DNA of 64,000 nucleotides from Colwellia sp. (GTDB taxonomy: Bacteria; Pseudomonadota; Gammaproteobacteria; Enterobacterales; Alteromonadaceae), in NCBI GenBank assembly GCA_020630795.1, contig JAHDIK010000001.1:147022-211021 (forward strand), in the 5' to 3' direction. Positions 31,101-38,702 of the stretch are shown in pieces. The notes below the pieces were generated by a model. It had not been told where the DNA came from, made no database searches, and saw only the letters and a list, made by a program, of their open reading frames with translations. A program made the translations under genes and the position numbers. Numbering within the stretch: the first letter of the stretch is position 1; every line of letters starts with the position of its first letter.

Positions 31101-31965
31101 TAAAACCGATATCATGAGACATGGCGGCTAATGCAAGTGCTTTTAACTTTGGAACGAGCTCAGCTAACACGCGTTCTTTGTGCGAAAATTCGTAACGCGG
31201 GTGAATAGCAGAAAGCTTTATAGAAATACCAGGGCTTTCTGTTGGTCCTTTGTTTTTTGCAGCTGTTCCAATTGCTTCAATTGCCGATTGGTAGCTTTGA
31301 TAATAACGTTCTGCGTCGGCCATGGTTCTAGCACCTTCACCAAGCATATCGTATGAGTATGTATACCCTTTAGCTTCGGTTTCAACGGCGCGCTCTATGG
31401 CTCCATTAATTGTATGGCCCATTACAAACTGGGTGCCCATAATTTTCATGGCGTATTTTACTGCTTTACGAATAACAGGTTCGCCCAAGCGACCTACAGT
31501 TTTCTTTAATAGGCCAAATTGATCTTTTTTGTTTTCATCAGAGTAATTTACCAGTTTACCCGTGAACAATAACCCCCAAGAAGAGGCGTTAACAAAGATA
31601 GAGTCGCTGTTGCCAATATGGGCGCTCCAGTCTCCTCTTGCTAGCTTATCACGAATAAGTAAATCAGCGGTTAGCGTGTCGGGTACTCTGAGTAAAGCCT
31701 CAGCTAAACACATTAACACCACGCCTTCTTCCGTTGATAACGAAAATTCATTGAGTAAGGCGTCTACACCGCCTTGGCCAGATTGTTCTTTACGAATGTT
31801 TACTACAAGCTGACGAGCGAATTCCCATGCTCTTGATCTGTCGTCCACTTCTATTTCAGCAATTGGTAGTAAATGAGCAATGATTTCGTTTTCGTCTGCG
31901 CGGTAATTATCTCTTATTGCTTGCCTAAGTGGATTATTAGTTTGTAGAGAGTTATCAAAAAGCAT
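28129..31965 (-). CDS. putA: Bifunctional proline dehydrogenase / P5C dehydrogenase PutA (no DNA-binding domain)
   Basis: A 1278-residue peripheral membrane flavoenzyme that oxidises proline to glutamate with substrate channelling. Order: alpha arm (about 1-120); FAD-binding PRODH barrel (about 190-480: ISIKLSAIHPRYE, RLVKGAYWDSEI, EFQRLHGMGE); NAD-dependent P5C dehydrogenase (about 560-1030: ISPWNFPLAI, FTGSTETG, AETGGQN, catalytic Cys in SAGQRCSALR near 828); C-terminal ALDH-like domain of long type-B PutAs, ending in the conserved TAAGGNASLMTM. The ribbon-helix-helix repressor domain of enteric PutA is missing, so this protein should not autoregulate. An Lrp-type regulator is divergent 140 bases away. 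Confidence 0.95.
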   Translation of the reverse strand: MLFDNSLQTNNPLRQAIRDNYRADENEIIAHLLPIAEIEVDDRSRAWEFARQLVVNIRKEQSGQGGVDALLNEFSLSTEEGVVLMCLAEALLRVPDTLTADLLIRDKLARGDWSAHIGNSDSIFVNASSWGLLFTGKLVNYSDENKKDQFGLLKKTVGRLGEPVIRKAVKYAMKIMGTQFVMGHTINGAIERAVETEAKGYTYSYDMLGEGARTMADAERYYQSYQSAIEAIGTAAKNKGPTESPGISIKLSAIHPRYEFSHKERVLAELVPKLKALALAAMSHDIGFTIDAEEADRLEMSLDIIELVFSDPDFEGWNGFGIAVQAYQKRSIFVIEWLRELTQKVGRQMMVRLVKGAYWDSEIKDTQVEGYKDFPVFSQKPSTDVSYQACAKKLLAYRDTIYPQFATHNAYTVATIIEMAGTSEGFEFQRLHGMGESLYDQVVSCKKIPCRVYAPVGEHSDLLAYLVRRLLENGANSSFVNNIVDDDIPVESLLSDPVETVQRWANVYNSKIPQSINLYDTEHNVGRVNSKGIDLTDIDDIVDMRDNLLSYATKLVSNAATTKNKVSSAANPVTNPANTAEVVGYLDHAEQQDMQAAIERSQTAFGSWADTHVDERAEVLLKTADILELHRDELITLCVKEAGKTIPDSVAEIREAVDFCRYYAARAKELFAQNSTNKTIAPRGIVLCISPWNFPLAIFLGQVSAAIVAGNTVIAKPAEQTSLIALRTIELMKSCGLPNGVIEPIIARGSQVGQHIVPDERIKAIMFTGSTETGNWISQKLAERKSEQVPLIAETGGQNCMIVDSTALPEQVVDDVIASGFQSAGQRCSALRVLFVQEEIADKIINMIKGAMQELHVGDPSYLSTDVGPVIDLKAHSALCEHVDYLKNRSTLHHVCNTDHLSIIENNETAPKNYFFAPRLYEIDDLSVLKKEVFGPIVHVIRYKAENIENVIDQINGTGFGLTMGIHTRIEEKSQYLTARSRAGNIYVNRNMIGAVVGVQPFGGRGLSGTGPKAGGPHYLKNLVKLVEDENYAEVKQSQIELPENDTNIATNVESLTAQAKSIELEWSFTPLSQRISIIRQCLAQLSTNMPLSVKEATLANSLTLVREKLLLIEKKLENPSILPGPTGESNVLHLESRGLLVNVICNNTSFEFNLASITSAITCGNTVIVATDDSQSVATEIIVSALIKSGLPRGVINMTHVNNLPVLLKHPAISGAVISRNSTYSQYVNERVSGRKGAILPVIIGDATTAMFNKMLTEKTVTIDTTAAGGNASLMTM

Positions 31966-31986
31966 GAGTCACCAATCAATTAATTA

Positions 31987-32012
31987 TAGAATTTCAATAA
32001 ACGCGAATTCTA
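31987..32012. promoter_or_regulatory. Candidate Lrp-type operator in the putA / lrp-like divergent region
   Basis: Inverted repeat TAGAATT (31987-31993) / AATTCTA (32006-32012), with a further AGAATT copy at 32026-32031, all between putA (start 31965) and the divergent regulator (start 32106). AT-rich dyads with flanking CAG/TAG-type ends are the usual Lrp-family target. Assignment is by position and symmetry. Confidence 0.45.
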
Positions 32013-32105
32013 GATAAAGTATTGCAGAATTTGGTGGTTTTATTTTTATTTTTTCAGTAATTTATACTGCATAATATTAAAAATTCCAAATAAAGTGCTG
32101 TTATT

Positions 32106-32588
32106 ATGAAAATCACTAAAGCAAGAGCGTTGGATCGTATTGATTTATTAATTTTAGATACGTTACAAAAAAACGGTAGAATTTCGAATATTGAATTAGC
32201 AAAGTGCGTTAATTTAAGCCCTAGTCCCTGTTTAGACAGAGTGCGTAAATTAGAGAACGACGGATTTATTGAGCGCTATGGCGCGTTTCTTAATCCAGCT
32301 AAGTTAAATTATGGAATGTCTGCATTTGTTCAGGTAACTCTCGACCGAACAACGTCAGATGTGTTTAATTTTTTTAAACTCGAAGTAGTAAAAATTAAAG
32401 AAGTAGCCGAATGTCATATGGTGGCAGGTGGGTTTGACTACTTACTTAAGTTGCGGTTTGAAAACATGGAAGCGTACCGAGAAGTCTTAGGTATGATTGT
32501 AGAGCTACCTGGCGTTTCTCAAACCCATACTTATGTTGTAATGGAGCATGTAAAGAATGATGAAGGCGTGCCGATTCTAAGTGATTAA
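32106..32588 (+). CDS. Lrp/AsnC-family regulator, probable regulator of putA
   Basis: A 160-residue transcription factor. The N-terminal winged HTH (about 8-60) has LDRIDLLILDTLQKNGRIS and LSPSPCLDRVRKLENDGFI. The C-terminal RAM ligand-binding domain (about 70-150) has VAECHMVAGGFDYLLKLRF. Divergent from putA with a 140-base shared region. PutR-like Lrp regulators in other proteobacteria activate putA in response to proline; that function is inferred here from position and from the missing DNA-binding domain in PutA. Confidence 0.88.
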   Translation: MKITKARALDRIDLLILDTLQKNGRISNIELAKCVNLSPSPCLDRVRKLENDGFIERYGAFLNPAKLNYGMSAFVQVTLDRTTSDVFNFFKLEVVKIKEVAECHMVAGGFDYLLKLRFENMEAYREVLGMIVELPGVSQTHTYVVMEHVKNDEGVPILSD

Positions 32589-32667
32589 ATTTTTTTGATA
32601 TTTATAGCTTTATGTTTAAAAACTAGCGGTTACACTGTAGATAATATTAATTTGAAAGATAGACAAT

Positions 32668-33513
32668 ATGAACGCACTTGAATACGCATCTCAAGCTAAC
32701 GGATCTTTTGCTTTACCTGATGCTTGCTTTAAAGTTAAATCACTTATGGAAGATGAAAACTCAACTATTGAAGATTTTGCTAACGTAATTAGCGTTGACC
32801 CTTCAATGACATCGAGACTTTTACAAATAGCCAACAGTGCTATTTATAGCTTCCCTGGTGAAATTAGTACAATTTCTCGTGCAATCACAATTATAGGTAC
32901 TCAAGCTATTTATAATATGATGTTAGTTGATGTTGCGGCTACCGCTTTTAAGCACTTCACTAACCAAGCGATAGACTTAAAACGTTTTTGGCGTATGAGT
33001 GTATTTTGTGGCCTTGCAACTAAAAACTTAGCAATACATGCGGGTATTCGTGATATAGAACGCTTATTTGTGGCGGGCTTACTACAAAACTTTGGTGAGT
33101 TAATTGTTGCAAAAACAAACCCTGAACTTGCTCAACAATGTGAGAAGTATTCAGCGGATAAGCTTCCTTGGGCGTTACAAAAAGAAGTTTTAGGTTTTAC
33201 TTATACAGACGTGTCGGCAGAGCTGCTTAAAATTTGGCAAATACCAGAGAAAATAATACTTCCTATTCGTCACTACAACGAAGCGAGCTCTAACGATATT
33301 AATAAAGACGTAAAAGTGCTGTACTTGGCATCGCGTTTAGCGTTAGTAGATAGCCACCCTGAAGAATTCTCATATGACGAAACTGTTGATGAGTCGCTAT
33401 GTAAAGCGTTGAAAATTTCTGCTGATGATTTAATTAATGCAGCTACGTTTGCAAGTAACGAAGCGGAAAATATTTTAAACATTATGAATGTGGGTTTATT
33501 TAGTAAAAGATAA
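32668..33513 (+). CDS. HDOD-domain signalling protein (paralogue 1)
   Basis: A 281-residue protein made largely of an HDOD domain (about 10-215), an HD-fold relative that lacks the metal-dependent phosphohydrolase residues. Typical sequence: SVDPSMTSRLLQIANSAIYS, ISTISRAITIIGTQAIYNM, LFVAGLLQNFGELI. HDOD proteins usually act as scaffolds in signalling, motility or stress networks. A second protein of identical length and the same MNALE start lies at 40904. AT-rich promoter region upstream; stands alone as a single gene. Confidence 0.85.
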   Translation: MNALEYASQANGSFALPDACFKVKSLMEDENSTIEDFANVISVDPSMTSRLLQIANSAIYSFPGEISTISRAITIIGTQAIYNMMLVDVAATAFKHFTNQAIDLKRFWRMSVFCGLATKNLAIHAGIRDIERLFVAGLLQNFGELIVAKTNPELAQQCEKYSADKLPWALQKEVLGFTYTDVSAELLKIWQIPEKIILPIRHYNEASSNDINKDVKVLYLASRLALVDSHPEEFSYDETVDESLCKALKISADDLINAATFASNEAENILNIMNVGLFSKR

Positions 33514-33522
33514 AAATCCGCA

Positions 33523-33575
33523 ATTGAACATGATGGGTACACTGATTGCTTTAATGTGTATTCATCATGTCAAAT
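33523..33575. repeat. Imperfect inverted repeat after the first HDOD gene
   Basis: Two 20-base arms (33523-33542 and 33556-33575) are complementary with about four mismatches around a 13-base loop; the common core is ACATGATG / CATCATGT. No T tract follows. Could be a factor-dependent 3' end or an operator for the NSS transporter gene 160 bases downstream. Confidence 0.4.
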
Positions 33576-33735
33576 ATCAAACTGCACCGAAATTTATACA
33601 CTTCTTTGACTTTTACGTCTGTTGAAAACAAGACATTAAAATAAAACCTTGATAGCATCAAGAGAACAGTAAATAGGCGTACAAGCGTTTATTTATAGAG
33701 TTAATGCCCTAAAAAAATTATAAGTAAGGACATAC

Positions 33736-35160
33736 ATGAGTACGCAACAAGAACATTTTAGTTCCCGTCTTGGGTTTATTCTCGCTGCAGCAGGATCTGC
33801 TGTAGGTATTGGTAATTTAGTTGGTTTTCCGGTTAACGCTGCAAAAAATGGTGGCGGTGCGTTTTTACTTGTATATGCATTGTTTGTTTTCATTATCTGC
33901 TTACCTGTAATGATTGCTGAAATGGCAGTAGGTCGTAAAACTGAAAAGCAACCGGTTGGTGCTTATAAATCATTAAGTAACAACAGTCGTTTATGGGGAG
34001 CAGCAGGCTTTATTGGCGTATTAACTCCTTTTATGATTGCTGTGTTTTACATGGTTATAACCGTATGGTTGTTTGGATATATTGCGTTAACTGTTACGGG
34101 TAATTTAGATTATTTAGCCAGTGCTCAAGGTTTTGGTGAGTTTATAAATAGCCCATATTTATTTGGAGCTATGATTGTTGTCGCTGCTATTGTTAACTTT
34201 ATATTGGTAGCAGGTGTAAAAGATGGCATAGAAAAAGCAGCTAAAGTGCTTATGCCAGCCTTATTCGTTATGCTAATACTTATGGTTGTGTTTGTTTTAA
34301 CGTTAGATAATGCAATGGCTGGCGTTAAATTTTTTATTATTCCAGACTTTAGCAAACTTACACCTTCTGTGGTTAACGGTGCGCTTTCACAAGCATTCTT
34401 TTCATTATCATTAGGTATGGGGATATTAATCACGTACGGTTCGTATATTAATCGTCAAACTAATATCACTAACTCTGCAAAACTGGTCGCCATTACCGAT
34501 ACGGGTGTAGCGTTTACCGCTGGCCTTATGATTTTACCTGCGGTTTTCTCATTCGACCCAGCAGTAAATCCTGAAAACTTAAGTGATAGCTCTGTTTCAC
34601 TTATTTTTACCTTTCTGCCTAAAATATTTTTAGCGCTGCAAGCCTCGTTGGGGTACGTTGGTGCGAGTGTAATAGCAACATTCTTTTTCTTACTTGTATT
34701 TTTTGCGGCGATTACTTCGTTGGTTTCTATTATCGAAGTACCTGTTTCATACTTAATTACAGAAAAACAAAATACACGTAAAAAAGCATTATCTACGTTA
34801 TTAATAACAGGCGGTATTCTTACGGTATTTGCGACGTTGTCATTTGGTATGGTGACTTTCTTTACTGAATTTACAACATACGCTGGCGGTACAAAGTCAT
34901 TCTTTGATGTGGTTTACGATATTTTCTACGATACGATTTTGCCGCTAAATGGCTTTTTACTATGTGTATTTGTAAGTTACCGTTGGAAGAAACATAACTT
35001 ATCTGCAGAGCTTGCGGTTGGTAATGAAAACTATGTAGGCTCTTGGGTTGAAAAGTATGTTAATTTTTCACTAGGGACGTTTATTCCGTTTATTGTTCTA
35101 TGTATTTTCTTAAACACAGTTGCGCAAAAGTTCTTCGCATATAGCCTTTTTGGTTTTTAA
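33736..35160 (+). CDS. Neurotransmitter:sodium symporter (NSS/SNF) family transporter
   Basis: A 474-residue LeuT-fold, Na+-coupled amino-acid or amine transporter with about 12 TM helices. TM1 carries the Na+/substrate site signature LAAAGSAVGIGNLVGFP, followed by NGGGAFLLVYALFV and PVMIAEMAVGR. TM6 region has FFSLSLGMGILITYGSY. Prokaryotic members import amino acids; the substrate here is unknown. Monocistronic, closed by the terminator at 35191. Confidence 0.92.
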   Translation: MSTQQEHFSSRLGFILAAAGSAVGIGNLVGFPVNAAKNGGGAFLLVYALFVFIICLPVMIAEMAVGRKTEKQPVGAYKSLSNNSRLWGAAGFIGVLTPFMIAVFYMVITVWLFGYIALTVTGNLDYLASAQGFGEFINSPYLFGAMIVVAAIVNFILVAGVKDGIEKAAKVLMPALFVMLILMVVFVLTLDNAMAGVKFFIIPDFSKLTPSVVNGALSQAFFSLSLGMGILITYGSYINRQTNITNSAKLVAITDTGVAFTAGLMILPAVFSFDPAVNPENLSDSSVSLIFTFLPKIFLALQASLGYVGASVIATFFFLLVFFAAITSLVSIIEVPVSYLITEKQNTRKKALSTLLITGGILTVFATLSFGMVTFFTEFTTYAGGTKSFFDVVYDIFYDTILPLNGFLLCVFVSYRWKKHNLSAELAVGNENYVGSWVEKYVNFSLGTFIPFIVLCIFLNTVAQKFFAYSLFGF

Positions 35161-35190
35161 CGCTATTCTTTGATCCTTTATTGACGTATT

Positions 35191-35224
35191 AAGCCGTATA
35201 ATAGCGATATTATACGGCTTTTTT
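35191..35224 (+). terminator. Intrinsic terminator after the NSS gene
   Basis: 12-bp perfect stem AAGCCGTATAAT / ATTATACGGCTT, loop AGCGAT, then six Ts that run directly into the ATG at 35225 of the next gene. Any read-through transcript for that gene must pass this hairpin. Confidence 0.88.
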
Positions 35225-36139
35225 ATGAAACCTATCGAGCACCACATGATTGAATATATTTCTGCAACCAATTTTGAAGAATGTCAGCGTTTATTTCACG
35301 GCAGAGGACATGCTTACCCAGAGTTATCTCACGTTAATGTCGATTGGTTATCGCCTGTAGTTTTAATTACGCTATATCAAGCGGTTGAGGTTGATTGGTT
35401 AAACGAACAAGTTTCTCAATTGGTTGCGTTAGTTCCAGCGTGTAAGTCTGTACAAGTTCAGCGTCGTTATGAAAAGTTTGCTCCTACAGAGGTATTATGG
35501 GGGGAAGGCATTGAACATACCGTTGTTCAAGAGTCAGGTTTAAAGTACAACATAGCTTTTGGAAAGTCGCAAAATACAGGCTTGTTTCTCGACATGAAGA
35601 ATGGACGAGACTGGGCAAGAGAGAAAGCCGATGGAAAAAATGTATTGAATCTATTTTCATATACGTGTGCTTTTTCGGTTGCGGCAATTGCTGGGAATGC
35701 TAAACAAGTTGTGAATGTTGATGTGAGTAAATCTTCTTTATCTAAGGGGCGAGAAAATCATCGTTTGAATAATCAGGATACGTCGTTAGTTAAATTTGAA
35801 GGCGTAGATATTTTTAAATCTTATGGACGTTTAAAAAAATATGGTCCGTATGAATTATTGATTTGTGATCCACCCTCGTTTCAGAAGGGGAGCGTTGATA
35901 TTGAAAAAGACTACAGCAAAATTATTAAACGTATTCCTCAGTTGATGACAGATAATGGCGAGTTAATGCTATGTTTGAATTCTCCTGATTTAACAGAAGC
36001 GTTTTTAAAAGCTGAAGTAGAGCGAGAATGCCCACAGTGCCAATTTATAGAAATGCTTGATGCACCCGCTGTATTTAAAGAAGCACATCAAGGAAAGGGT
36101 TTAAAAGTACTTTTATTTAAATACTTGCCGAACGAATAA
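35225..36139 (+). CDS. RlmI/RlmK-like class I SAM-dependent methyltransferase
   Basis: A 304-residue predicted RNA methyltransferase of the Methyltrans_SAM (RlmI C-terminal-like) type. Motifs: FLDMKNGRDWARE before the SAM fold, NLFSYTCAFSVAAIAGNAKQVVNVDVS (motif I and acidic ribose-binding residue, split for length), and LLICDPPSF (motif IV, DPPSF). No PUA domain. The ATG at 35225 abuts a terminator T tract with no spacer for a ribosome-binding site; the ATG at 35246 (MIEYIS) is a reasonable alternative. Convergent with the lysE-like gene, with only 2 bases between the stops. Confidence 0.85.
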   Translation: MKPIEHHMIEYISATNFEECQRLFHGRGHAYPELSHVNVDWLSPVVLITLYQAVEVDWLNEQVSQLVALVPACKSVQVQRRYEKFAPTEVLWGEGIEHTVVQESGLKYNIAFGKSQNTGLFLDMKNGRDWAREKADGKNVLNLFSYTCAFSVAAIAGNAKQVVNVDVSKSSLSKGRENHRLNNQDTSLVKFEGVDIFKSYGRLKKYGPYELLICDPPSFQKGSVDIEKDYSKIIKRIPQLMTDNGELMLCLNSPDLTEAFLKAEVERECPQCQFIEMLDAPAVFKEAHQGKGLKVLLFKYLPNE

Positions 36140-36141
36140 AG

Positions 36142-36765
36142 TTAATTTAACACAACGCGCACGGCGAGTGCGATTAAAAATACACCAGTGACTTTATCGA
36201 CAATGTAACTGTTTTTTTTGAGGGTATTAATAATGTTCCCTCTCGACAGAATAAAGGTAACAAAGCAATACCAAAGCGCGTCAATCGTTCCTACCGTTGC
36301 GGTCATAATGATTTTTTGCTGTTCGCTAGAATCAGCACTCACGAATTGGCTAAACAACGCTATAAAAAATATGGCGAGTTTTGGGTTCAAGAAGGCAATT
36401 AAAAAACCATCTCTCCAGCCATTTATTCTTTGCGTTTGTGTGCTTTGACTTGTTAGCTCTTCGGTTTCAACGTTATTTGCTTTTTTGCTGAGTAGCGCTT
36501 TAACACCAAGGTAGAGTAAAAAAGCCGCACCAGCATATTGAATTATTGAAAATAAAAGAGGTGTATTTACTACAAGCACAGCGACACCTGCGGCAGTAAT
36601 TGCAGCGTACAGCGCAACCCCTAAACCGTGGCTAATTGACGTAGCATAACCTGTAGCAGCTCCACCATTTACGGTGTTTTTTATCACCAAAGCTAGGCTT
36701 GGCCCTGGAGATAAAGCGCCTAAAATGCAGATAGCGACAAACGAAAGCCAAAGATGAAATTCCAT
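36142..36765 (-). CDS. LysE/RhtB-family amino-acid exporter
   Basis: A 207-residue inner-membrane exporter with about six TM helices. The signature LGALSPGPSLALVIKNTVNGG is at the N-terminus (split here: LGALSPGPS then LALVIKN), and the hydrophobic YAGAAFLLYLGVKALL follows. The family exports amino acids such as homoserine, threonine or lysine; substrate unknown. It starts 2 bases after the DNA-ligase gene, so the two share an mRNA. No functional link between them is evident. Confidence 0.88.
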   Translation of the reverse strand: MEFHLWLSFVAICILGALSPGPSLALVIKNTVNGGAATGYATSISHGLGVALYAAITAAGVAVLVVNTPLLFSIIQYAGAAFLLYLGVKALLSKKANNVETEELTSQSTQTQRINGWRDGFLIAFLNPKLAIFFIALFSQFVSADSSEQQKIIMTATVGTIDALWYCFVTFILSRGNIINTLKKNSYIVDKVTGVFLIALAVRVVLN

Positions 36766-36767
36766 AG

Positions 36768-37622
36768 TTAGTGATTACCTGTATTTGAGTGTCGTTGTCG
36801 AAGGAAGCTAGCGAATTTTGGCACACCCTTTTGTGTTTTACCAATATATTTGAACGTTATTACTGAGCCTATTTTGGGAGGATTTTTTCGTTCTTCATTT
36901 GTAAAACCACTCCCTATTTTGAATACTATTCCGTCTTTAGTTTTTACTTGAATGGCGCCAAGTAAGCCTTGGTATTTACCTTTGCCTTCAATGTGTTTAA
37001 GTACGGTAGCTTCGGCATCGTTATAACGCTTTAGTTTCATTATTTTAGCGTGTCTGCCTACTTTATAGTAAGCGCTTTGATGATGTAACATTAAGCCTTC
37101 GCCGTCGCCATTAACAATCTCGTCTAACAACATAAATAACTGGTGATGAGTAGAAACCTTTTGCTGCTTTATTACCTGAATATATTTTGATTTTGTGTTT
37201 TCACTGATACGTTTTAGTTGATGTAATCGCTCGGAAAAATTCCCTGTATGTTTTGGTAAATCAAACATCATAAAGCGTATATCTTGCCAACATGCTCCGC
37301 TTATTTTCCTCATCGTACACGACATGACTTGTTCAAAGGTATTCCGTCCCATCCAAAGTTCACCGTCAATCGTTGTTTTAGGCCAATGTTTAGTGAACCA
37401 TTTGGGAGGATTTAGCGCACGCCCACTTTTTGTAAGCAGTTGTTCGCCATTCCAATAACCGCGAATACCATCAAGCTTTTCACTTATCCAATATTGCTCA
37501 ATATTCTTTGAATGTTTTTGTTGGTAAAGTGTCGGGAGTTGAATGGGAGGCTGTGAACTTGCATAACTAAATGAGGTAAAAAAGAATAATAAAACTAAAA
37601 CATAATGGGTTAACGTATTCAT
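36768..37622 (-). CDS. LigE-type ATP-dependent DNA ligase with signal peptide
   Basis: A 284-residue minimal ATP-dependent DNA ligase predicted to be exported. The start at 37622 follows an AGGAAG site and gives a signal peptide (TLTHYVLVLLFFFTSFSYASS). A longer in-frame start would bury this. Adenylation motifs: nucleophilic Lys in SEKLDGIRGYW, then DGELWMGR, MMFDLP, EGLMLHH and MKLKRYND. A C-terminal OB fold (about 200-280) has GLLGAIQVKTKDG. Lig E enzymes act in the periplasm of Gram-negatives, possibly on imported or extracellular DNA. Divergent from a secreted Lys-rich protein. Confidence 0.88.
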   Translation of the reverse strand: MNTLTHYVLVLLFFFTSFSYASSQPPIQLPTLYQQKHSKNIEQYWISEKLDGIRGYWNGEQLLTKSGRALNPPKWFTKHWPKTTIDGELWMGRNTFEQVMSCTMRKISGACWQDIRFMMFDLPKHTGNFSERLHQLKRISENTKSKYIQVIKQQKVSTHHQLFMLLDEIVNGDGEGLMLHHQSAYYKVGRHAKIMKLKRYNDAEATVLKHIEGKGKYQGLLGAIQVKTKDGIVFKIGSGFTNEERKNPPKIGSVITFKYIGKTQKGVPKFASFLRQRHSNTGNH

Positions 37623-37759
37623 AAGAACTTCCTGTTCAGCGGATCGTTGAGTAAATATTGTTGTAGCCAATTCATTTGGCTGTTTCGATAGTATACTTTT
37701 ACACATTATTTTATAATTTTCAAAAACATAAGAATGTACTACATATCAAGGATGGATTT
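37623..37759. promoter_or_regulatory. Shared divergent promoter region, ligase / Lys-rich protein
   Basis: A 137-base AT-rich gap between two divergent exported-protein genes. Contains GCCAA-TTCAT-TTGGC (37666-37680) and a TATACT hexamer at 37692-37697 that could be the rightward -10. No recognised regulator site. Confidence 0.35.
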
Positions 37760-38254
37760 ATGAAATGGCTTGTTTTAATCAGTATCACGTTATTGGGCTA
37801 TTCGAGTAATGCGGCCGCGGCTAAAAAGCAATGTGCGGAATTATTAACGAAACTTCACAATATTCAAGCACAACAGCGCCAAGGTCAGTCATTAAAAAAC
37901 AGTAATAAATTGAGATCAAAAGAAGACCTTGCTCGCGAACGTTGGTGGGATTGTGAAAATAATAAAACTACCGCTAAAACCAAGAAAAAGAAAAAACGCA
38001 CGGCTAAAAAGTTAAAAAATGAAATTAAAGTCGTTAAAAGGAAAAAGCCAGCTAAGCGAGTAAAACAAGAATTTTCGTCTAATAAATTGGTTATTAAAGG
38101 TAAGTACTCAGGTCAAAAGCAAGTGCAATGGCTGGCGTTTTATAAACGACCAAAAAAATGTGCCCGTCCAAAAACTACTCAGGTATTTGCCTACTGTATG
38201 GAGTACAAAGAGAAGCAACAACAGGTGTTTGAAAAGCAATATCAAAATAACTAA
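37760..38254 (+). CDS. Secreted lysine-rich basic protein, unknown function
   Basis: I do not recognise a family. The 164-residue protein starts at the ATG at 37760 behind AAGGATGG, giving a clear signal peptide (WLVLISITLLGYSSNAAAA). A further-upstream in-frame start would hide it. The mature part is strongly basic, with a run of five lysines near residue 77 and repeated KK/KR motifs over about 70-105. Four cysteines (KKQCAELL, WWDCEN, KKCARPK, AYCMEY) could form two disulfides around the basic stretch. Divergent from the LigE-type ligase. Charge and export would suit binding to nucleic acid or to LPS; both are conjecture. Confidence 0.72.
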   Translation: MKWLVLISITLLGYSSNAAAAKKQCAELLTKLHNIQAQQRQGQSLKNSNKLRSKEDLARERWWDCENNKTTAKTKKKKKRTAKKLKNEIKVVKRKKPAKRVKQEFSSNKLVIKGKYSGQKQVQWLAFYKRPKKCARPKTTQVFAYCMEYKEKQQQVFEKQYQNN

Positions 38255-38401
38255 TGAATGGTTAAAAGTGATACTTTTTTGTTTTTTTAACTGTCTAGTC
38301 TTTTTGTAAGTTCTTAATATATTGATATTCTTAGGTTTAATGGTTGGCTTATAGTTTGCTTTTATTTGACTGATATAAACAATTATTTAGGCTAAATATT
38401 T

Positions 38402-38647
38402 ATGAACAGTAAGTTAAGATATGCGCTCGTTACCGTAATTGGTGGGTTTTTATCAATTTTAGGAGCTATTTTCATTGTATTACCTGGGCCAGCGTTCTTG
38501 TTTTTACCTGTAGGGTTAGGCATTTTAAGCTTGGAACATGAGTGGGCAAAAGGTTGGTTAAAACACTGCCAACGTTGGATGCGAAAAAGTGCAGTTCAAG
38601 CTGACAAATGGATTGCTCAACTCAGCAGAAAGCTGCGCAATAGGTAA
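38402..38647 (+). CDS. PGPGW-family small membrane protein
   Basis: An 81-residue protein with two hydrophobic segments (about 8-28 and 30-45) around the motif VLPGPAFLFLPVGLGILSLEHEWAKGW (shown only in part: LPGPAFLFLPVGLGILSLE), typical of the PGPGW family. The C-terminus is basic (RKLRNR). Function unknown. Sits alone between the Lys-rich gene and DUF3581. Confidence 0.82.
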   Translation: MNSKLRYALVTVIGGFLSILGAIFIVLPGPAFLFLPVGLGILSLEHEWAKGWLKHCQRWMRKSAVQADKWIAQLSRKLRNR

Positions 38648-38649
38648 CG

Positions 38650-38680
38650 AAAAAGCTAACGTATGCATTTATACGTTAGC
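38650..38680 (-). terminator. Terminator for the DUF3581 gene
   Basis: Perfect 10-bp stem GCTAACGTAT / ATACGTTAGC with loop GCATTT. On the minus strand it is followed by CTTTTTCG, so it terminates the leftward gene. On the plus strand the T tract is poor. Confidence 0.75.
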
Positions 38681-38702
38681 GTAGTGTAATTATTTTGCTG
38701 AT

